Shown here piece by piece: positions 51,008-59,727 of a DNA stretch of 64,000 nt. The stretch's first letter is position 1; every line of letters starts with the position of its first letter. Origin of the DNA: Murinocardiopsis flavida (GTDB lineage: Bacteria; Actinomycetota; Actinomycetes; Streptosporangiales; Streptosporangiaceae); NCBI RefSeq assembly GCF_003014485.1, contig NZ_PYGA01000003.1:248001-312000 (forward strand), read 5' to 3'. The notes under the pieces are model-generated. The model ran no database searches. It was not told the DNA's origin and was given only the letters and a program-made list of their open reading frames with translations. The position numbers were made by a program, and so were the translations under genes.

Positions 51008-52483
51008 CTACCGCGGGACGGCCGACAGCGGCCTTTCGCGGGGGGTCCCGCAGGACTTCTCCAGCAGGTCCTTGCCGCGGGAGTCCTCATCGACCTCGAT
51101 GGGGTACACGCCGTCGAAGCAGGCCCGGCACAGCCGGCTCTTGGGGACCTCGGTGGCCGACACGAGCTGATCGAGGTCGATGTAGGCCAGGGAGTCGGCG
51201 TTGATCGAGGCGCGGACCTGCTCCTCGGTCATGTTGCCCGCGATGAGCTCGGCCTTGGTGGCGAAGTCGATCCCGTAGTAGCAGGGCCACAGGACGGGCG
51301 GGCTGGAGATGCGCACGTGCACCTCTGCCGCGCCGGCGTCGCGCAGCATCCGCACCAGTGCCCGCTGGGTGGTGCCGCGCACGATGGTGTCGTCGACCAC
51401 GACCAGCCGCTTGCCCTCGATGACGTCGCGCAGCGGGTTGAGCTTGAGCCGGATGCCCAGTTCGCGCAGAGTCTGGCTGGGCTGGATGAAGGTGCGCCCG
51501 ACGTAGGAGTTCTTCACCAGGCCCTGGGCGAACGGGATGCCGCTGGCCTCGGCGTAGCCGACGGCCGCGGGGGTGCCGGACTCCGGCACCGGGATGACGA
51601 TGTCGGCGTCGGCGGGGTGCTCCTTGGCGAGCCTGCGGCCGACCTCGACCCGGGTGCTGTTGACGTTGCGCCCGGCGATCGAGGTGTCGGGGCGGGCGAG
51701 GTAGACGTACTCGAACAGGCAGCCCTTGGGCGCGGCCGGGGCGAAGCGGTGAGAGGCGACGCCGCGCTCGTCGATGGTGAGCAGCTCGCCCGGCTCGATC
51801 TCGCGGACAACGGTGGCGCCGACGATGTCGAGCGCGGCGGTCTCGCTGGCGACCACCCAGCCGCTGCGCAGCCGGCCCAGCACGAGCGGGCGGATGCCCT
51901 GCGGGTCGCGCGCGGCGTACAGGGTGGTCTCGTCCATGAACACCAGCGAGAACGCGCCCTTGACCTTCGGCAGCAGCGCCATGGCCGCTTCCTCGGTGGT
52001 CTGGTCCGGGTGGACCGCGAGGAGGCTGGTCAGGACCTCGGTGTCGGTGGTCGCGGCCGAACGGTGGTCCGGCAGCATCGCGGCGAGCTCGGGGGTGTTG
52101 ATGAGGTTGCCGTTGTGGCCGAGGGCGAGCCCGCCCTCACGTGCCGTGTAGAACGTGGGCTGTGCGTTCTCCCACACCGGCGCGCCGGTGGTGGAGTAGC
52201 GGCAGTGCCCGATGGCGAGGTAGCCGCGCAGGGAGTCGAGGGTGGCCTCGTTGAACACCTGGGAGACGAGTCCCATGTCCTTGTAGACGACGATGCGCTC
52301 GCCGTCGCTCAGGGCGATGCCCGCGGACTCCTGCCCGCGGTGCTGTAGTGCGTACAGGCCGAAGTAGGAGAGCTTGCTGACTTCTTCGCCGGGAGCCCAG
52401 ACCCCGAACACCCCGCACGCGTCCTGCGGACTGCGCTCGTGGGGATCGGTGTCCATGCTGAGCCGGCCGTCGGGTTGCGACAC
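51008..52483 (-). CDS. purF: Amidophosphoribosyltransferase
   Basis: Glutamine PRPP amidotransferase, 491 aa, first committed step of purine synthesis. The N-terminal nucleophile Cys follows a short propeptide, SPQDACGVFGVWAPG. Glutaminase blocks LYALQHRGQESAGIA and HCRYSTTG; PRPP loop VVVDDTIVRGTTQR. The four Fe-S cluster cysteines of the Bacillus type are present (PKGCLFEY, LWPCYYG, LCRACFDG). GTG 52483 chosen by alignment of the N-terminus with Streptomyces PurF; ATG 52456 is an alternative. Confidence 0.97.
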   Translation of the reverse strand: MSQPDGRLSMDTDPHERSPQDACGVFGVWAPGEEVSKLSYFGLYALQHRGQESAGIALSDGERIVVYKDMGLVSQVFNEATLDSLRGYLAIGHCRYSTTGAPVWENAQPTFYTAREGGLALGHNGNLINTPELAAMLPDHRSAATTDTEVLTSLLAVHPDQTTEEAAMALLPKVKGAFSLVFMDETTLYAARDPQGIRPLVLGRLRSGWVVASETAALDIVGATVVREIEPGELLTIDERGVASHRFAPAAPKGCLFEYVYLARPDTSIAGRNVNSTRVEVGRRLAKEHPADADIVIPVPESGTPAAVGYAEASGIPFAQGLVKNSYVGRTFIQPSQTLRELGIRLKLNPLRDVIEGKRLVVVDDTIVRGTTQRALVRMLRDAGAAEVHVRISSPPVLWPCYYGIDFATKAELIAGNMTEEQVRASINADSLAYIDLDQLVSATEVPKSRLCRACFDGVYPIEVDEDSRGKDLLEKSCGTPRERPLSAVPR

Positions 52484-52564
52484 GCCTGCCAGCCTACTGG
52501 GTGGCGGCAGGGGTCGGGTCACCGCGCCCCAGGTCCCGGCCGTGCGCGGCAGCCGGCGGCCAGT

Positions 52565-53038
52565 TCAGGGGCGTGCGGAGCGGGGCTGCCAGAGGGGGAG
52601 CAGGGGCGCGAGGTCGGCCCGGACCCCGCTGGCGGTCACCTCGTGCGCGGCGAGGGCCGCCGCCCAGGTCCGGTGCCCCAGCGCGAGGGCGAGCCAGACC
52701 AGCGGGGCGGTCTCGACGACGCCCGGCGGCGTGCCGCGCGTGTGCTGGGGCCCGGCGAGGATCTGCACGGCGCCGAAGGGCGGCACGCGGACCTCCAATG
52801 CGTGGCCGGGCGCCCTCTGGGCGAGCTCGGCGAGGGTCCCGCGGACGGCGGCCTGGACGGCGGGCCGCAGCGGGGTCAGCCCGGCCTCGGCCGCGCGCAG
52901 CACCGCCTCGGCGCAGCCGGTCAGCTCGGCCTGCTCGGGCCCGGCGTAGGGCGGCTCGCCGAGCGCACCGCGCTGGGCGTCGAGTGCGGCGCGCAGCGCG
53001 GCGCGCCGCCGCTGGGCTGCTGAGGGTTTGGGCGGCAC
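52565..53038 (-). CDS. Sterol carrier family protein
   Basis: Soluble protein of 157 aa resembling the short sterol-carrier/MDMPI-type domain proteins found next to purF in actinomycetes. Features: a basic N-terminus (PPKPSAAQRRRAALRAAL), the conserved RVPPFGAVQILAGPQHTRG, then ETAPLVWLALALGHRTW and AHEVTASGVRADLAPLLPLW. No catalytic residues identified; function unknown. GTG 53038. Probably cotranscribed with purF and purM. Confidence 0.78.
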   Translation of the reverse strand: MPPKPSAAQRRRAALRAALDAQRGALGEPPYAGPEQAELTGCAEAVLRAAEAGLTPLRPAVQAAVRGTLAELAQRAPGHALEVRVPPFGAVQILAGPQHTRGTPPGVVETAPLVWLALALGHRTWAAALAAHEVTASGVRADLAPLLPLWQPRSARP

Positions 53039-53191
53039 ACGGCAAGGCTAGTGGGGCACCCTTGGGGCCGGGTGATCGGAGCATGCGGCGGGGACTCCTC
53101 CGTCGCCGCAGGTGACGAAGGAGGCATGTGCCGCGCCGGGGGTGGCGGTTAGGATGAATGCACCGCCATGTCGGCTTAAGTCGGCCCGGTG

Positions 53192-53213
53192 GAGAGGTGA
53201 ACAATCAGTGAAA
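53192..53213. promoter_or_regulatory. Possible PHO box in front of DUF47-pit
   Basis: On the minus strand TTTCACTGATT-GTTCACCTCTC, two 11-bp units sharing TTCAC, matching the PhoP direct-repeat pattern (GTTCACC). It lies 129 bp upstream of the DUF47 gene, in the 303-bp divergent gap after the sterol-carrier gene, which otherwise holds no recognisable gene. Confidence 0.35.
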
Positions 53214-53341
53214 TGTCCCGGCGATCAGCGCTGCTCGCCCCATGGCCGCGGTCCGATGTCCTCGGGCCGACCTGCGACCCGTTTGCCCGAATGGTGCTAC
53301 TAGCATCCTCACGGACGATCACCGCACTTCGGGAGAGAGAT

Positions 53342-53959
53342 GTGCGTCTGCGCCTGACTCCGCGCGATGACAGCTACTACGAGATGTTCGCCGACTCCGC
53401 GAACAATCTCGTGATCGCAGCGCGTCTGCTGGTGGAACTCATCAGTGAGGACGCCGACCGGGAGGCCATCACCGAGAAGATGCACGCCTGCGAGCACGCG
53501 GGCGACGAGCGGACGCACGCCATCATGCGGCGGCTCAACGAGAGCTTCGTCACCCCGTTCGACCGGGAGGACATCTACCGGCTGGCGTCCTGCCTCGACG
53601 ACGTGATGGACTCCATGGAGGCCGCCGTCGACCTCATCGGGCTCTACCGGCTCGACCGCCTCCCCAAAGGCATCATCGACCAGGTGGAGGTGCTCGAACG
53701 CGCCGCCGAGCTGACCGCCGAGGCGATGCCGCGCCTGCGTTCGATGAAGGATCTCACCAGCTACTGGATCGAGATCAACCAGTTGGAGAACCAGGCCGAC
53801 CAGATCTACCGGCGGCTGCTGGCCCACCTGTTCAGCGGCGAGTACGACGCGCTGACCGTCCTCAAGCTCAAGGACGTCATCGAGGAGCTGGAGACCGCGG
53901 CCGACGCGTTCGAACACGTCGCCAACACGGTCGAGAGCATCGCCGTGAAAGAGTCCTGA
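53342..53959 (+). CDS. DUF47 (PhoU-like) phosphate transport regulator
   Basis: PhoU-like DUF47 protein of 205 aa, all-helical, cotranscribed with low-affinity phosphate transporter genes and thought to modulate Pit. Family blocks: RLTPRDDSYYEMFADSANNL, HACEHAGDERTHAIMRRLNE, FVTPFDREDIYRLASCLDDV, LENQADQIYRRLLAHLF and AADAFEHVANTVESIAVKES. GTG 53342 with GGGAGAGAG is the start that matches homologues (beginning MRxRLTPR); upstream codons are not coding. Confidence 0.93.
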   Translation: MRLRLTPRDDSYYEMFADSANNLVIAARLLVELISEDADREAITEKMHACEHAGDERTHAIMRRLNESFVTPFDREDIYRLASCLDDVMDSMEAAVDLIGLYRLDRLPKGIIDQVEVLERAAELTAEAMPRLRSMKDLTSYWIEINQLENQADQIYRRLLAHLFSGEYDALTVLKLKDVIEELETAADAFEHVANTVESIAVKES

Positions 53960-54037
53960 CAGCAGCAGTGCTCCCGGAGCGGCCCCGGTCGGCCGGGGGC
54001 CGCCACAGCCCTTCTCACGATCCGGACCGCACCTCCC

Positions 54038-55036
54038 GTGCCTGACACGCCCGCGCTCATCGCCGTCGTCGCCGCCGCGCTGCTGTTCGCCTACACCAAC
54101 GGCTTCCACGACGCCGCCAACTCCGTCGCCACCTCCATCACCACGCGTGCGCTCACCCCGCGCGCCGCCGTGGTCATGGCGGCCTTCATGAACATGGTCG
54201 GCGCGTTCCTCGGCGAGGGCGTGGCGCGCACCATCGGGCAGCAGATCATCGTGCCGCCCATGGGCGTCGAGGGCCTCTACGTGCTCTTCTCCGCGCTGGT
54301 GGGGGCCGTCGCATGGAATGTGGTCACCTGGTACAAGGGCATGCCCTCATCGGCGTCCCACGCGCTCGTGGGCGGCCTGGTGGGCGCCGCCGTCGCGTCG
54401 GCGAGCACGGTCGACTGGGCCGGCGTCGGCTGGAGTTTCGGGCTGCCGATGCTGCTGTCGCCGCTGATCGGCGGCGCACTCGGCTTCCTGGTGATGCTGG
54501 GCATCCTGTGGCTGTTCCGCAATGCGCGGCCCGCGCAGGTGAACCGCAGGTTCAAGCTGGCGCAGAGCGTCTCGGCCGCCGCCATGGCACTCGGCAACGG
54601 CCTCCAGGACGCCCAGAAGACCATGGGCGTGGTCGTCCTGGCCCTGGTGACGACCGGCTACCAGCAGGACTACGACGTCCCGTTCTGGGTGGTCGTCGCG
54701 GCGGCGCTGGCGATGTCGCTCGGCACGGCGGCGGGCGGCTGGCGCATCATGCGGACGCTGGGCCGGCGGGTGATCCAGCTGGACGCCCCCAAGGGCTTCG
54801 CCGCCGAGAGCACCGTCGCGGTGATCTCGGCGGCGACGTCGTTCATCTGGCACGTGCCGATCTCCAGCACGCACACGATCACCTCGGCGATCGTGGGCGT
54901 GGGCGCCACCCGCCGCCTCTCGGCCGTGCGATGGGGCGTCGCGGGCGACATCGTGCTGGTGTGGCTGCTCACCATCCCCGCGTCGGGGGTCCTGGCCGGG
55001 ATCGCCTACGGCCTGGTGCGCATGCTGGTGGGCTGA
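54038..55036 (+). CDS. pit: Low-affinity inorganic phosphate transporter Pit
   Basis: PiT-family permease of 332 aa, about ten helices, taking up metal-phosphate by proton symport. The two inverted PiT signatures are FAYTNGFHDAANSVATSI near the N-terminus and ALGNGLQDAQKTMGVVVLAL in the second half; SSASHALVGGLVGAA and VPISSTHTITSAIVGVG complete the family pattern. Start GTG 54038, 78 bp after the DUF47 stop. It is convergent with the high-affinity pst operon. Confidence 0.95.
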   Translation: MPDTPALIAVVAAALLFAYTNGFHDAANSVATSITTRALTPRAAVVMAAFMNMVGAFLGEGVARTIGQQIIVPPMGVEGLYVLFSALVGAVAWNVVTWYKGMPSSASHALVGGLVGAAVASASTVDWAGVGWSFGLPMLLSPLIGGALGFLVMLGILWLFRNARPAQVNRRFKLAQSVSAAAMALGNGLQDAQKTMGVVVLALVTTGYQQDYDVPFWVVVAAALAMSLGTAAGGWRIMRTLGRRVIQLDAPKGFAAESTVAVISAATSFIWHVPISSTHTITSAIVGVGATRRLSAVRWGVAGDIVLVWLLTIPASGVLAGIAYGLVRMLVG

Positions 55037-55063
55037 GCCACGCGGCGCCGGGCCGCGCGGCGG

Positions 55064-55843
55064 TCAGCCGAACCGGCCGGTGATGTAGTTCTCCGTCTCC
55101 TTCTTCTCCGGCTTGGTGAAGATCTTGTTGGTCTCGCCCATCTCGATCAGCCGGCCCGGCTTGCCGGTGCCCGCCAGGTTGAAGAACGCCGTGACGTCGC
55201 TCACCCGGGCGGCCTGCTGCATGTTGTGGGTGACGATGACGATGGTGTAGTTCTCCTTGAGCTTGGCGATCAGGTCCTCGATCGCCAGCGTGGAGATGGG
55301 GTCGAGCGCCGAGCACGGCTCGTCCATGAGCAGCACGGCCGGCTCGACGGCGATGGCGCGGGCGATGCACAGCCGCTGCTGCTGGCCGCCTGAGAGGCCC
55401 GCTCCCGGCCTGGTGAGCCGGTCCTTGACCTCCTCCCACAGGTTCGCCCCGCGCAGGGACCGCTCGACGAGGTCGTCGGCCTTCGCCTTCGGCATGCGCT
55501 GGTTGTTCAGCTTCGCGCCGGCGATCACGTTGTCGTAGATGGACATCGTCGGGAACGGGTTGGGCCGCTGGAAGACCATGCCGATCTCGCGGCGCACCGC
55601 GACCGGGTCGACGTCGGGACCGTAGACGTCCTGGTCGTCCAGCATGACCTTGCCCTGGACGCGGGCGCCCGGGGTCACCTCGTGCATGCGGTTGAGCGTG
55701 CGCAGGAAGGTGGACTTGCCGCACCCGGAGGAGCCGATGAACGCGGTCACCGACCGGGGCTCGATGGTCATCGACACGTCCTCGACGGCCTTGAAGTCGC
55801 CGTAGAAGACGTGCAGTCCGGAGACGTCAATGCGTTTGGCCAC
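55064..55843 (-). CDS. pstB: Phosphate ABC transporter ATPase PstB
   Basis: ATPase of the high-affinity phosphate uptake system, 259 aa. Walker [21 protein letters not shown]-loop [11 protein letters not shown], signature [16 protein letters not shown], Walker [15 protein letters not shown]-loop [16 protein letters not shown] 55843 (AKRIDVSGL) matches the usual PstB start and length, with AGAGGA upstream; an in-frame ATG at 55900 overlaps the pstA stop in ATGA and would add 19 residues. Last gene of pstSCAB. Confidence 0.95.
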   Translation of the reverse strand: MAKRIDVSGLHVFYGDFKAVEDVSMTIEPRSVTAFIGSSGCGKSTFLRTLNRMHEVTPGARVQGKVMLDDQDVYGPDVDPVAVRREIGMVFQRPNPFPTMSIYDNVIAGAKLNNQRMPKAKADDLVERSLRGANLWEEVKDRLTRPGAGLSGGQQQRLCIARAIAVEPAVLLMDEPCSALDPISTLAIEDLIAKLKENYTIVIVTHNMQQAARVSDVTAFFNLAGTGKPGRLIEMGETNKIFTKPEKKETENYITGRFG

Positions 55844-55896
55844 TGGGCTTACATCCTCTGGTGAATCGCTGACTGGTTCTCTGGTGGGCCGGGCGG

Positions 55897-56991
55897 TCAT
55901 CGGCTGAGGTTCGGTGCGAAGAACCGGGACACGAGCCGGGCGAGGAAGAACAGCAGCATGACGACCACGATCAGTGCGAGTGCCGCCGCCCAGGCCCGCT
56001 CGTAGTTGATGGCGCCGCCCATGCGGACCTGCGAGTAGATGAACACCGGCAGGCTCATCATCTGCCCGTTGAACAGGTTCCAGTTGATCGCCACGGCGGA
56101 GGAGCCCGCGGTCAGGATCAGCGGGGCGGTCTCCCCGATGACCCGGGCGAGCGCCAGCATGACGCCCGTGGTGATGCCCGCGATCGCGGTCGGCAGCACC
56201 ACCTTGACGACGGTCAGCCACTTGGGCACCCCCAGAGCGTAGGACGCCTCGCGGAGCTCGTTGGGCACCAGCCGCAGCATCTCCTCGCAGGAGCGCACCA
56301 CGACCGGGATCATGAGCACGGAGAGGGCGATGGCACCGGCGGCGCCGTTGGTCTTGCCGGGGCCGAAGATCATCATCCACAGCGCCACCACGAACAACCC
56401 GGCGACGATCGAGGGGATTCCCGTCATGACGTCGACGAAGAACGTGATCGCCTGCTTGAGGCGCCCCTGCCCGTACTCCACGAGGTAGATGGAGGTGAGC
56501 AGCCCGATCGGGATCGAGATGACCGCGGCCAGGCCGGTGATGGCGATGGTCCCGACGATGGCGTGGTACACGCCGCCGGCGTCCATGCTGGGGGTGACGC
56601 CGTTCATGGAGACGGTCAGGAAGTACAGGTCGAGCCGCGCGAGGCCCTCCGACAGCACCGTCCACAGCAGTGAGACCAGCGGCACCATCGCCAGCCCGAA
56701 GCAGGCGTAGACGATGGTCGTGACCAGCCGGTCGGTGGCCTGGCGCCGGTTCTCCACCACGCGGGAGGCGATGGAGATCACCACGGCGTAGGCGATCACG
56801 GTGAACACCGCGAACTGGGCGATGCCCAGCGCGCCGAACGCGAGCAGGACCCCCGCTGCGAGGGCCGCGGTCGCCGCGAGCAGCGCGGGGGCCGCGTAGC
56901 GCGGCAGCGAGCCGGTGAGCAGCGACTTCTGCGAGGGAGGCGGGCCGTCGCCGGGCATTTCGGTCGCGGATCCCTTAGTCGTGGTGGTCAT
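55897..56991 (-). CDS. pstA: Phosphate ABC transporter permease PstA
   Basis: Permease of 364 aa. An N-terminal extension with two extra helices (about 30-85) precedes the core six-helix domain. EAA region: [34 protein letters not shown], then [18 protein letters not shown], the phosphate permease signature. It starts directly after the pstC stop (TAA-ATG without a gap), so expression is coupled. Confidence 0.95.
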   Translation of the reverse strand: MTTTTKGSATEMPGDGPPPSQKSLLTGSLPRYAAPALLAATAALAAGVLLAFGALGIAQFAVFTVIAYAVVISIASRVVENRRQATDRLVTTIVYACFGLAMVPLVSLLWTVLSEGLARLDLYFLTVSMNGVTPSMDAGGVYHAIVGTIAITGLAAVISIPIGLLTSIYLVEYGQGRLKQAITFFVDVMTGIPSIVAGLFVVALWMMIFGPGKTNGAAGAIALSVLMIPVVVRSCEEMLRLVPNELREASYALGVPKWLTVVKVVLPTAIAGITTGVMLALARVIGETAPLILTAGSSAVAINWNLFNGQMMSLPVFIYSQVRMGGAINYERAWAAALALIVVVMLLFFLARLVSRFFAPNLSR

Positions 56992-57954
56992 TTACGCGAA
57001 CTCCTTGCGACGCGCGACGATGAACCGGGCGCCCATGTTGACGACCAGCGTGATCGCGAACAGCACCAGCCCGGCCGAGATCAGCGCCGACACCCCGTAT
57101 CCGGTGGCCTCGGGGTACTGGAGCGCGATGTGCGCGGCGATGGTCTGGTTGCCGCTTTGCAGCACCATCCAGGAGATGACGAGCTGCGGTGACAGGATCA
57201 TGGCGACGGCCATGGTCTCGCCGAGCGCGCGGCCCAGGCCGAGCATGGCCCCGCCGATGATGCCGGGGCGGCCGAAGGGGATGACGGCCATGCGGATCAT
57301 CTCCCACCGGGTCGCGCCGAGCGCGAGCGACGCCTCGCGGTGCGCCTGGGGGACCTGCTGGAAGACGTCGCGCGACATCGCGGTGATGATCGGCAGGATC
57401 ATCACGGCGAGGACGATGCTCGCGCTCAGCATGGTGCGGCCGGTGGTCGAGACCGGGCCGGCGAACATCGGGATCCAGCCGAGGTACTGCTCAAGGGACG
57501 TGTAGAACGGCCCGAGCTGTTTGACCAGCCAGCCGATACCCCAGAGTCCGTAGACCACGCTGGGGATCGCGGCGAGGAGGTCCACGACGTAGCCGAGGAT
57601 CGACGCGAGCCGGCGCGGCGCGTAGTAGACGATGAACAGTGCGATCCCCACGGCGATCGGGGTCGCGATGACCAGCGCTGTCGCGGCGGCGAGCACGGTG
57701 CCGAACGCCAGCGCCGCGACACCGAACGCGGGGGCGTCGCGGGTGTTCGCGTCCCACTCCTTCGTCGTGAAGAAGTTCGCGGTATTGGCGCTGAGCGAGT
57801 CGAAGGACTGCCCGATGAGGAAGGCCGCCACGCCGGCGAGGATCAGCAGGATCAGGATCCCCGAGCCCTTGGCGGAACCTGCGAAGAGGAGGTCGCCGAG
57901 GCGGCGCTTCCCCTGTGGTTCGCGGGCCGTCGTAGACGGGTCCGTGGTGGTCAT
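56992..57954 (-). CDS. pstC: Phosphate ABC transporter permease PstC
   Basis: Permease of 320 aa with six helices. Characteristic SLSANTANFFTTKEWDANTR extracellular segment, then PIAVGIALFIVYYAPRRLAS, SIVLAVMILPIITAMSRDVF, EAA loop QAHREASLALGATRWEMIRM, and GLGRALGETMAVAMIL. Lies downstream of pstS with a strong hairpin between. Confidence 0.95.
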   Translation of the reverse strand: MTTTDPSTTAREPQGKRRLGDLLFAGSAKGSGILILLILAGVAAFLIGQSFDSLSANTANFFTTKEWDANTRDAPAFGVAALAFGTVLAAATALVIATPIAVGIALFIVYYAPRRLASILGYVVDLLAAIPSVVYGLWGIGWLVKQLGPFYTSLEQYLGWIPMFAGPVSTTGRTMLSASIVLAVMILPIITAMSRDVFQQVPQAHREASLALGATRWEMIRMAVIPFGRPGIIGGAMLGLGRALGETMAVAMILSPQLVISWMVLQSGNQTIAAHIALQYPEATGYGVSALISAGLVLFAITLVVNMGARFIVARRKEFA

Positions 57955-58113
57955 GTGAGACTCCGGTCAAGAATATTCACGTTTCGCCCTGGTGAAGGGC
58001 GCGACGATTCGCGCGGGTCCGCCGGCAGGCGGCGCCGGTTACATTGTGAAGCTTGTCCGCATGCGCTCAGTACCCGGCTCGCAGCCGTCCAGGGCACCGG
58101 GTGCGCAAACGGC

Positions 58114-58158
58114 GGTAGGGGCAGGGCCCCCACACCTGGTGTGGGCCCTACCCCTGCC
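58114..58158 (-). terminator. Hairpin between pstS and pstC
   Basis: GGTAGGGGCAGGGCCC-CC-ACACC pairs imperfectly with GGTGTGGGCCCTACCCCTGCC. A leaky terminator here would give more PstS than membrane components, a usual feature of pst operons. Confidence 0.6.
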
Positions 58159-58177
58159 GACTTCGGCGCGGTGCCGA

Positions 58178-59290
58178 TCAGGCGCCGGCCTTGATCTTGT
58201 CGAGCGACCCCTGGATCTTCTCGCGCAGGGCGTCGGAGATCGGGGCCGAGCCCGCCTCGTCGGCGCTGACCTTCTGCCCCTCCTCGCTGATCACGTAGCC
58301 GAGGAAGCTCTTCACCAGGTCGGCGTCGCTCTGCTCCTCGTACTCCATGCACGCCACCTCGTAGCTGACCAGGACGATCGGGTAGGCGCCCGCCTCGTCC
58401 GTCTTGTAGTCGAGCTCGATCGCGTGGTCGTTCTCGGTGTTCGCCTCACGGGCCGGCGAGGCGTCCACGATCTTCGCGGCGGCCTCGGGGCTGTACTCCA
58501 CGAACTCCTCGCCCGCGCCGACGGCGACGGTGCCCAGGTCCTTGGCGTGCGAGGCGTCGACGTAGCCGATGGTGCCGGTGCCGCCCTCGATGGCGGAGAC
58601 CACGCCGCTGGAGCCCTGGGCGGCCTCGCCGCCCTTGACCGGCCAGTCGCCGCTGACCTCGTGCTTCCAGGAGTCGCCCGCCGCCTCGGAGAGGTAGGAG
58701 ACGAAGTTCTCGGTGGTGCCGGACTCGTCGGACCGGTTGACCGGGACGATCTCGGTGTCGGGAAGGTCGGCGTCGGGGTTGTCCGCCGCGATCTTCTCGT
58801 CGTTCCACTTGGTGATCTTCTGGTCGAAGATCTGCGCGATGACGTCGGGCTTGAGATTCAGCTTGTCGACGCCGTCGAGGTTGAAGGCCACGGCGATCGG
58901 GCTGATGTAGGCGGGGAGGTTCACGACCTCCGAGCCGCAGCGCTCGGTCGCCGCCTTGGTCTCGTCCTCGTCGAGCGAGGAGTCGGACCCGGCGAACGCC
59001 ACGGAGCCGTCGGTGAACTGCGAGCGGCCCGCGCCGGAACCCACGGCGTCGTAGTTGACCGTGGTGCCCTCGCAGGCGCCGGTGTACGCGGCGACCCAGG
59101 CGGCCATGCCGTTCTCCTGCGAGCTGGCGCCCGCTCCGCTGAGCGTGCCGCCGCCGTCGACGCAGTCCGCGCCCTTCGCCGCGGCGCCGCCGCCCTCAGG
59201 GTCGACGGCCTGGTCGCTGCCACAGGCGGAGAGCGCGAGAGCACCGGCGAGAGCAACCCCCGCGAAAGTGCTGAACCTTGAGAGCTTCAC
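58178..59290 (-). CDS. pstS: Phosphate-binding lipoprotein PstS
   Basis: High-affinity phosphate-binding lipoprotein, 370 aa. Lipobox LALSACGS (Cys about 23). Phosphate-contact motifs are GTLSGAGASSQENGMAAW, GSGAGRSQF, FAGSDSSL, and RSDESGTTENFVSYL; a Cys pair (GACEG, RCGSE) may be a disulfide. GTG 59290 with GGAAGG upstream. First gene of pstSCAB; two PHO boxes lie about 100-175 bp upstream. Confidence 0.96.
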   Translation of the reverse strand: MKLSRFSTFAGVALAGALALSACGSDQAVDPEGGGAAAKGADCVDGGGTLSGAGASSQENGMAAWVAAYTGACEGTTVNYDAVGSGAGRSQFTDGSVAFAGSDSSLDEDETKAATERCGSEVVNLPAYISPIAVAFNLDGVDKLNLKPDVIAQIFDQKITKWNDEKIAADNPDADLPDTEIVPVNRSDESGTTENFVSYLSEAAGDSWKHEVSGDWPVKGGEAAQGSSGVVSAIEGGTGTIGYVDASHAKDLGTVAVGAGEEFVEYSPEAAAKIVDASPAREANTENDHAIELDYKTDEAGAYPIVLVSYEVACMEYEEQSDADLVKSFLGYVISEEGQKVSADEAGSAPISDALREKIQGSLDKIKAGA

Positions 59291-59387
59291 AGCCCAGGAC
59301 CTTCCTCTGACTTCGACACGTTTGGGCGGATCCGTGCTGGACCCGCCGATATCGACGGTAGGGAAGCGAGGTGTCCAGCCATCCCAG

Positions 59388-59409
59388 TGAGGGTGAACGC
59401 GTGGTGAAC
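59388..59409 (-). promoter_or_regulatory. PHO box 1 of pstS
   Basis: On the minus strand GTTCACCACGC-GTTCACCCTCA: two adjacent 11-bp direct repeats with identical GTTCACC heads, the actinobacterial PhoP-binding core. Confidence 0.85.
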
Positions 59410-59442
59410 GGCGGACCGTGGTTCGCGGAAGACCATCGGACC

Positions 59443-59464
59443 CATTGGTGACGGTGCGGTGAAC
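59443..59464 (-). promoter_or_regulatory. PHO box 2 of pstS
   Basis: On the minus strand GTTCACCGCAC-CGTCACCAATG: a perfect first unit and a degenerate second unit, 33 bp (three repeat periods) upstream of PHO box 1, keeping helical phase. Confidence 0.7.
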
Positions 59465-59630
59465 GATGTCGGATATGCGTGCAATGTTCGGTCTTGAGCT
59501 GCGCGGATCACCCGCGGATCGCGGCCGAACACGCTCCGAATCCGAACGGATCGGCAGGTGGGGGCGCTGGTGGAGTTTCGGTTGGTCCGTGGTCGATGTG
59601 GCGGGTCGGGCCGTGCTGTCATCGAGCCGG

Positions 59631-59676
59631 TGTGCTTCGGCCGTCGCTGCTGCGCAGCAGCGACGGCCGAAGCACA
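59631..59676. terminator. 46-bp perfect palindrome after mshD
   Basis: Bases 59631-59653 are exactly complementary to 59676-59654, centred TGC/GCA. It lies 51 bp beyond the mshD stop on the minus strand and upstream of the pstS control region, insulating pstS from mshD transcription. The rest of 59291-59727 holds the PHO boxes and no gene. Confidence 0.7.
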
Positions 59677-59727
59677 TCCCGCCACTCGACCGCCGGACCC
59701 CGGCCCGCAACGCCGAAAGTCCACGCC

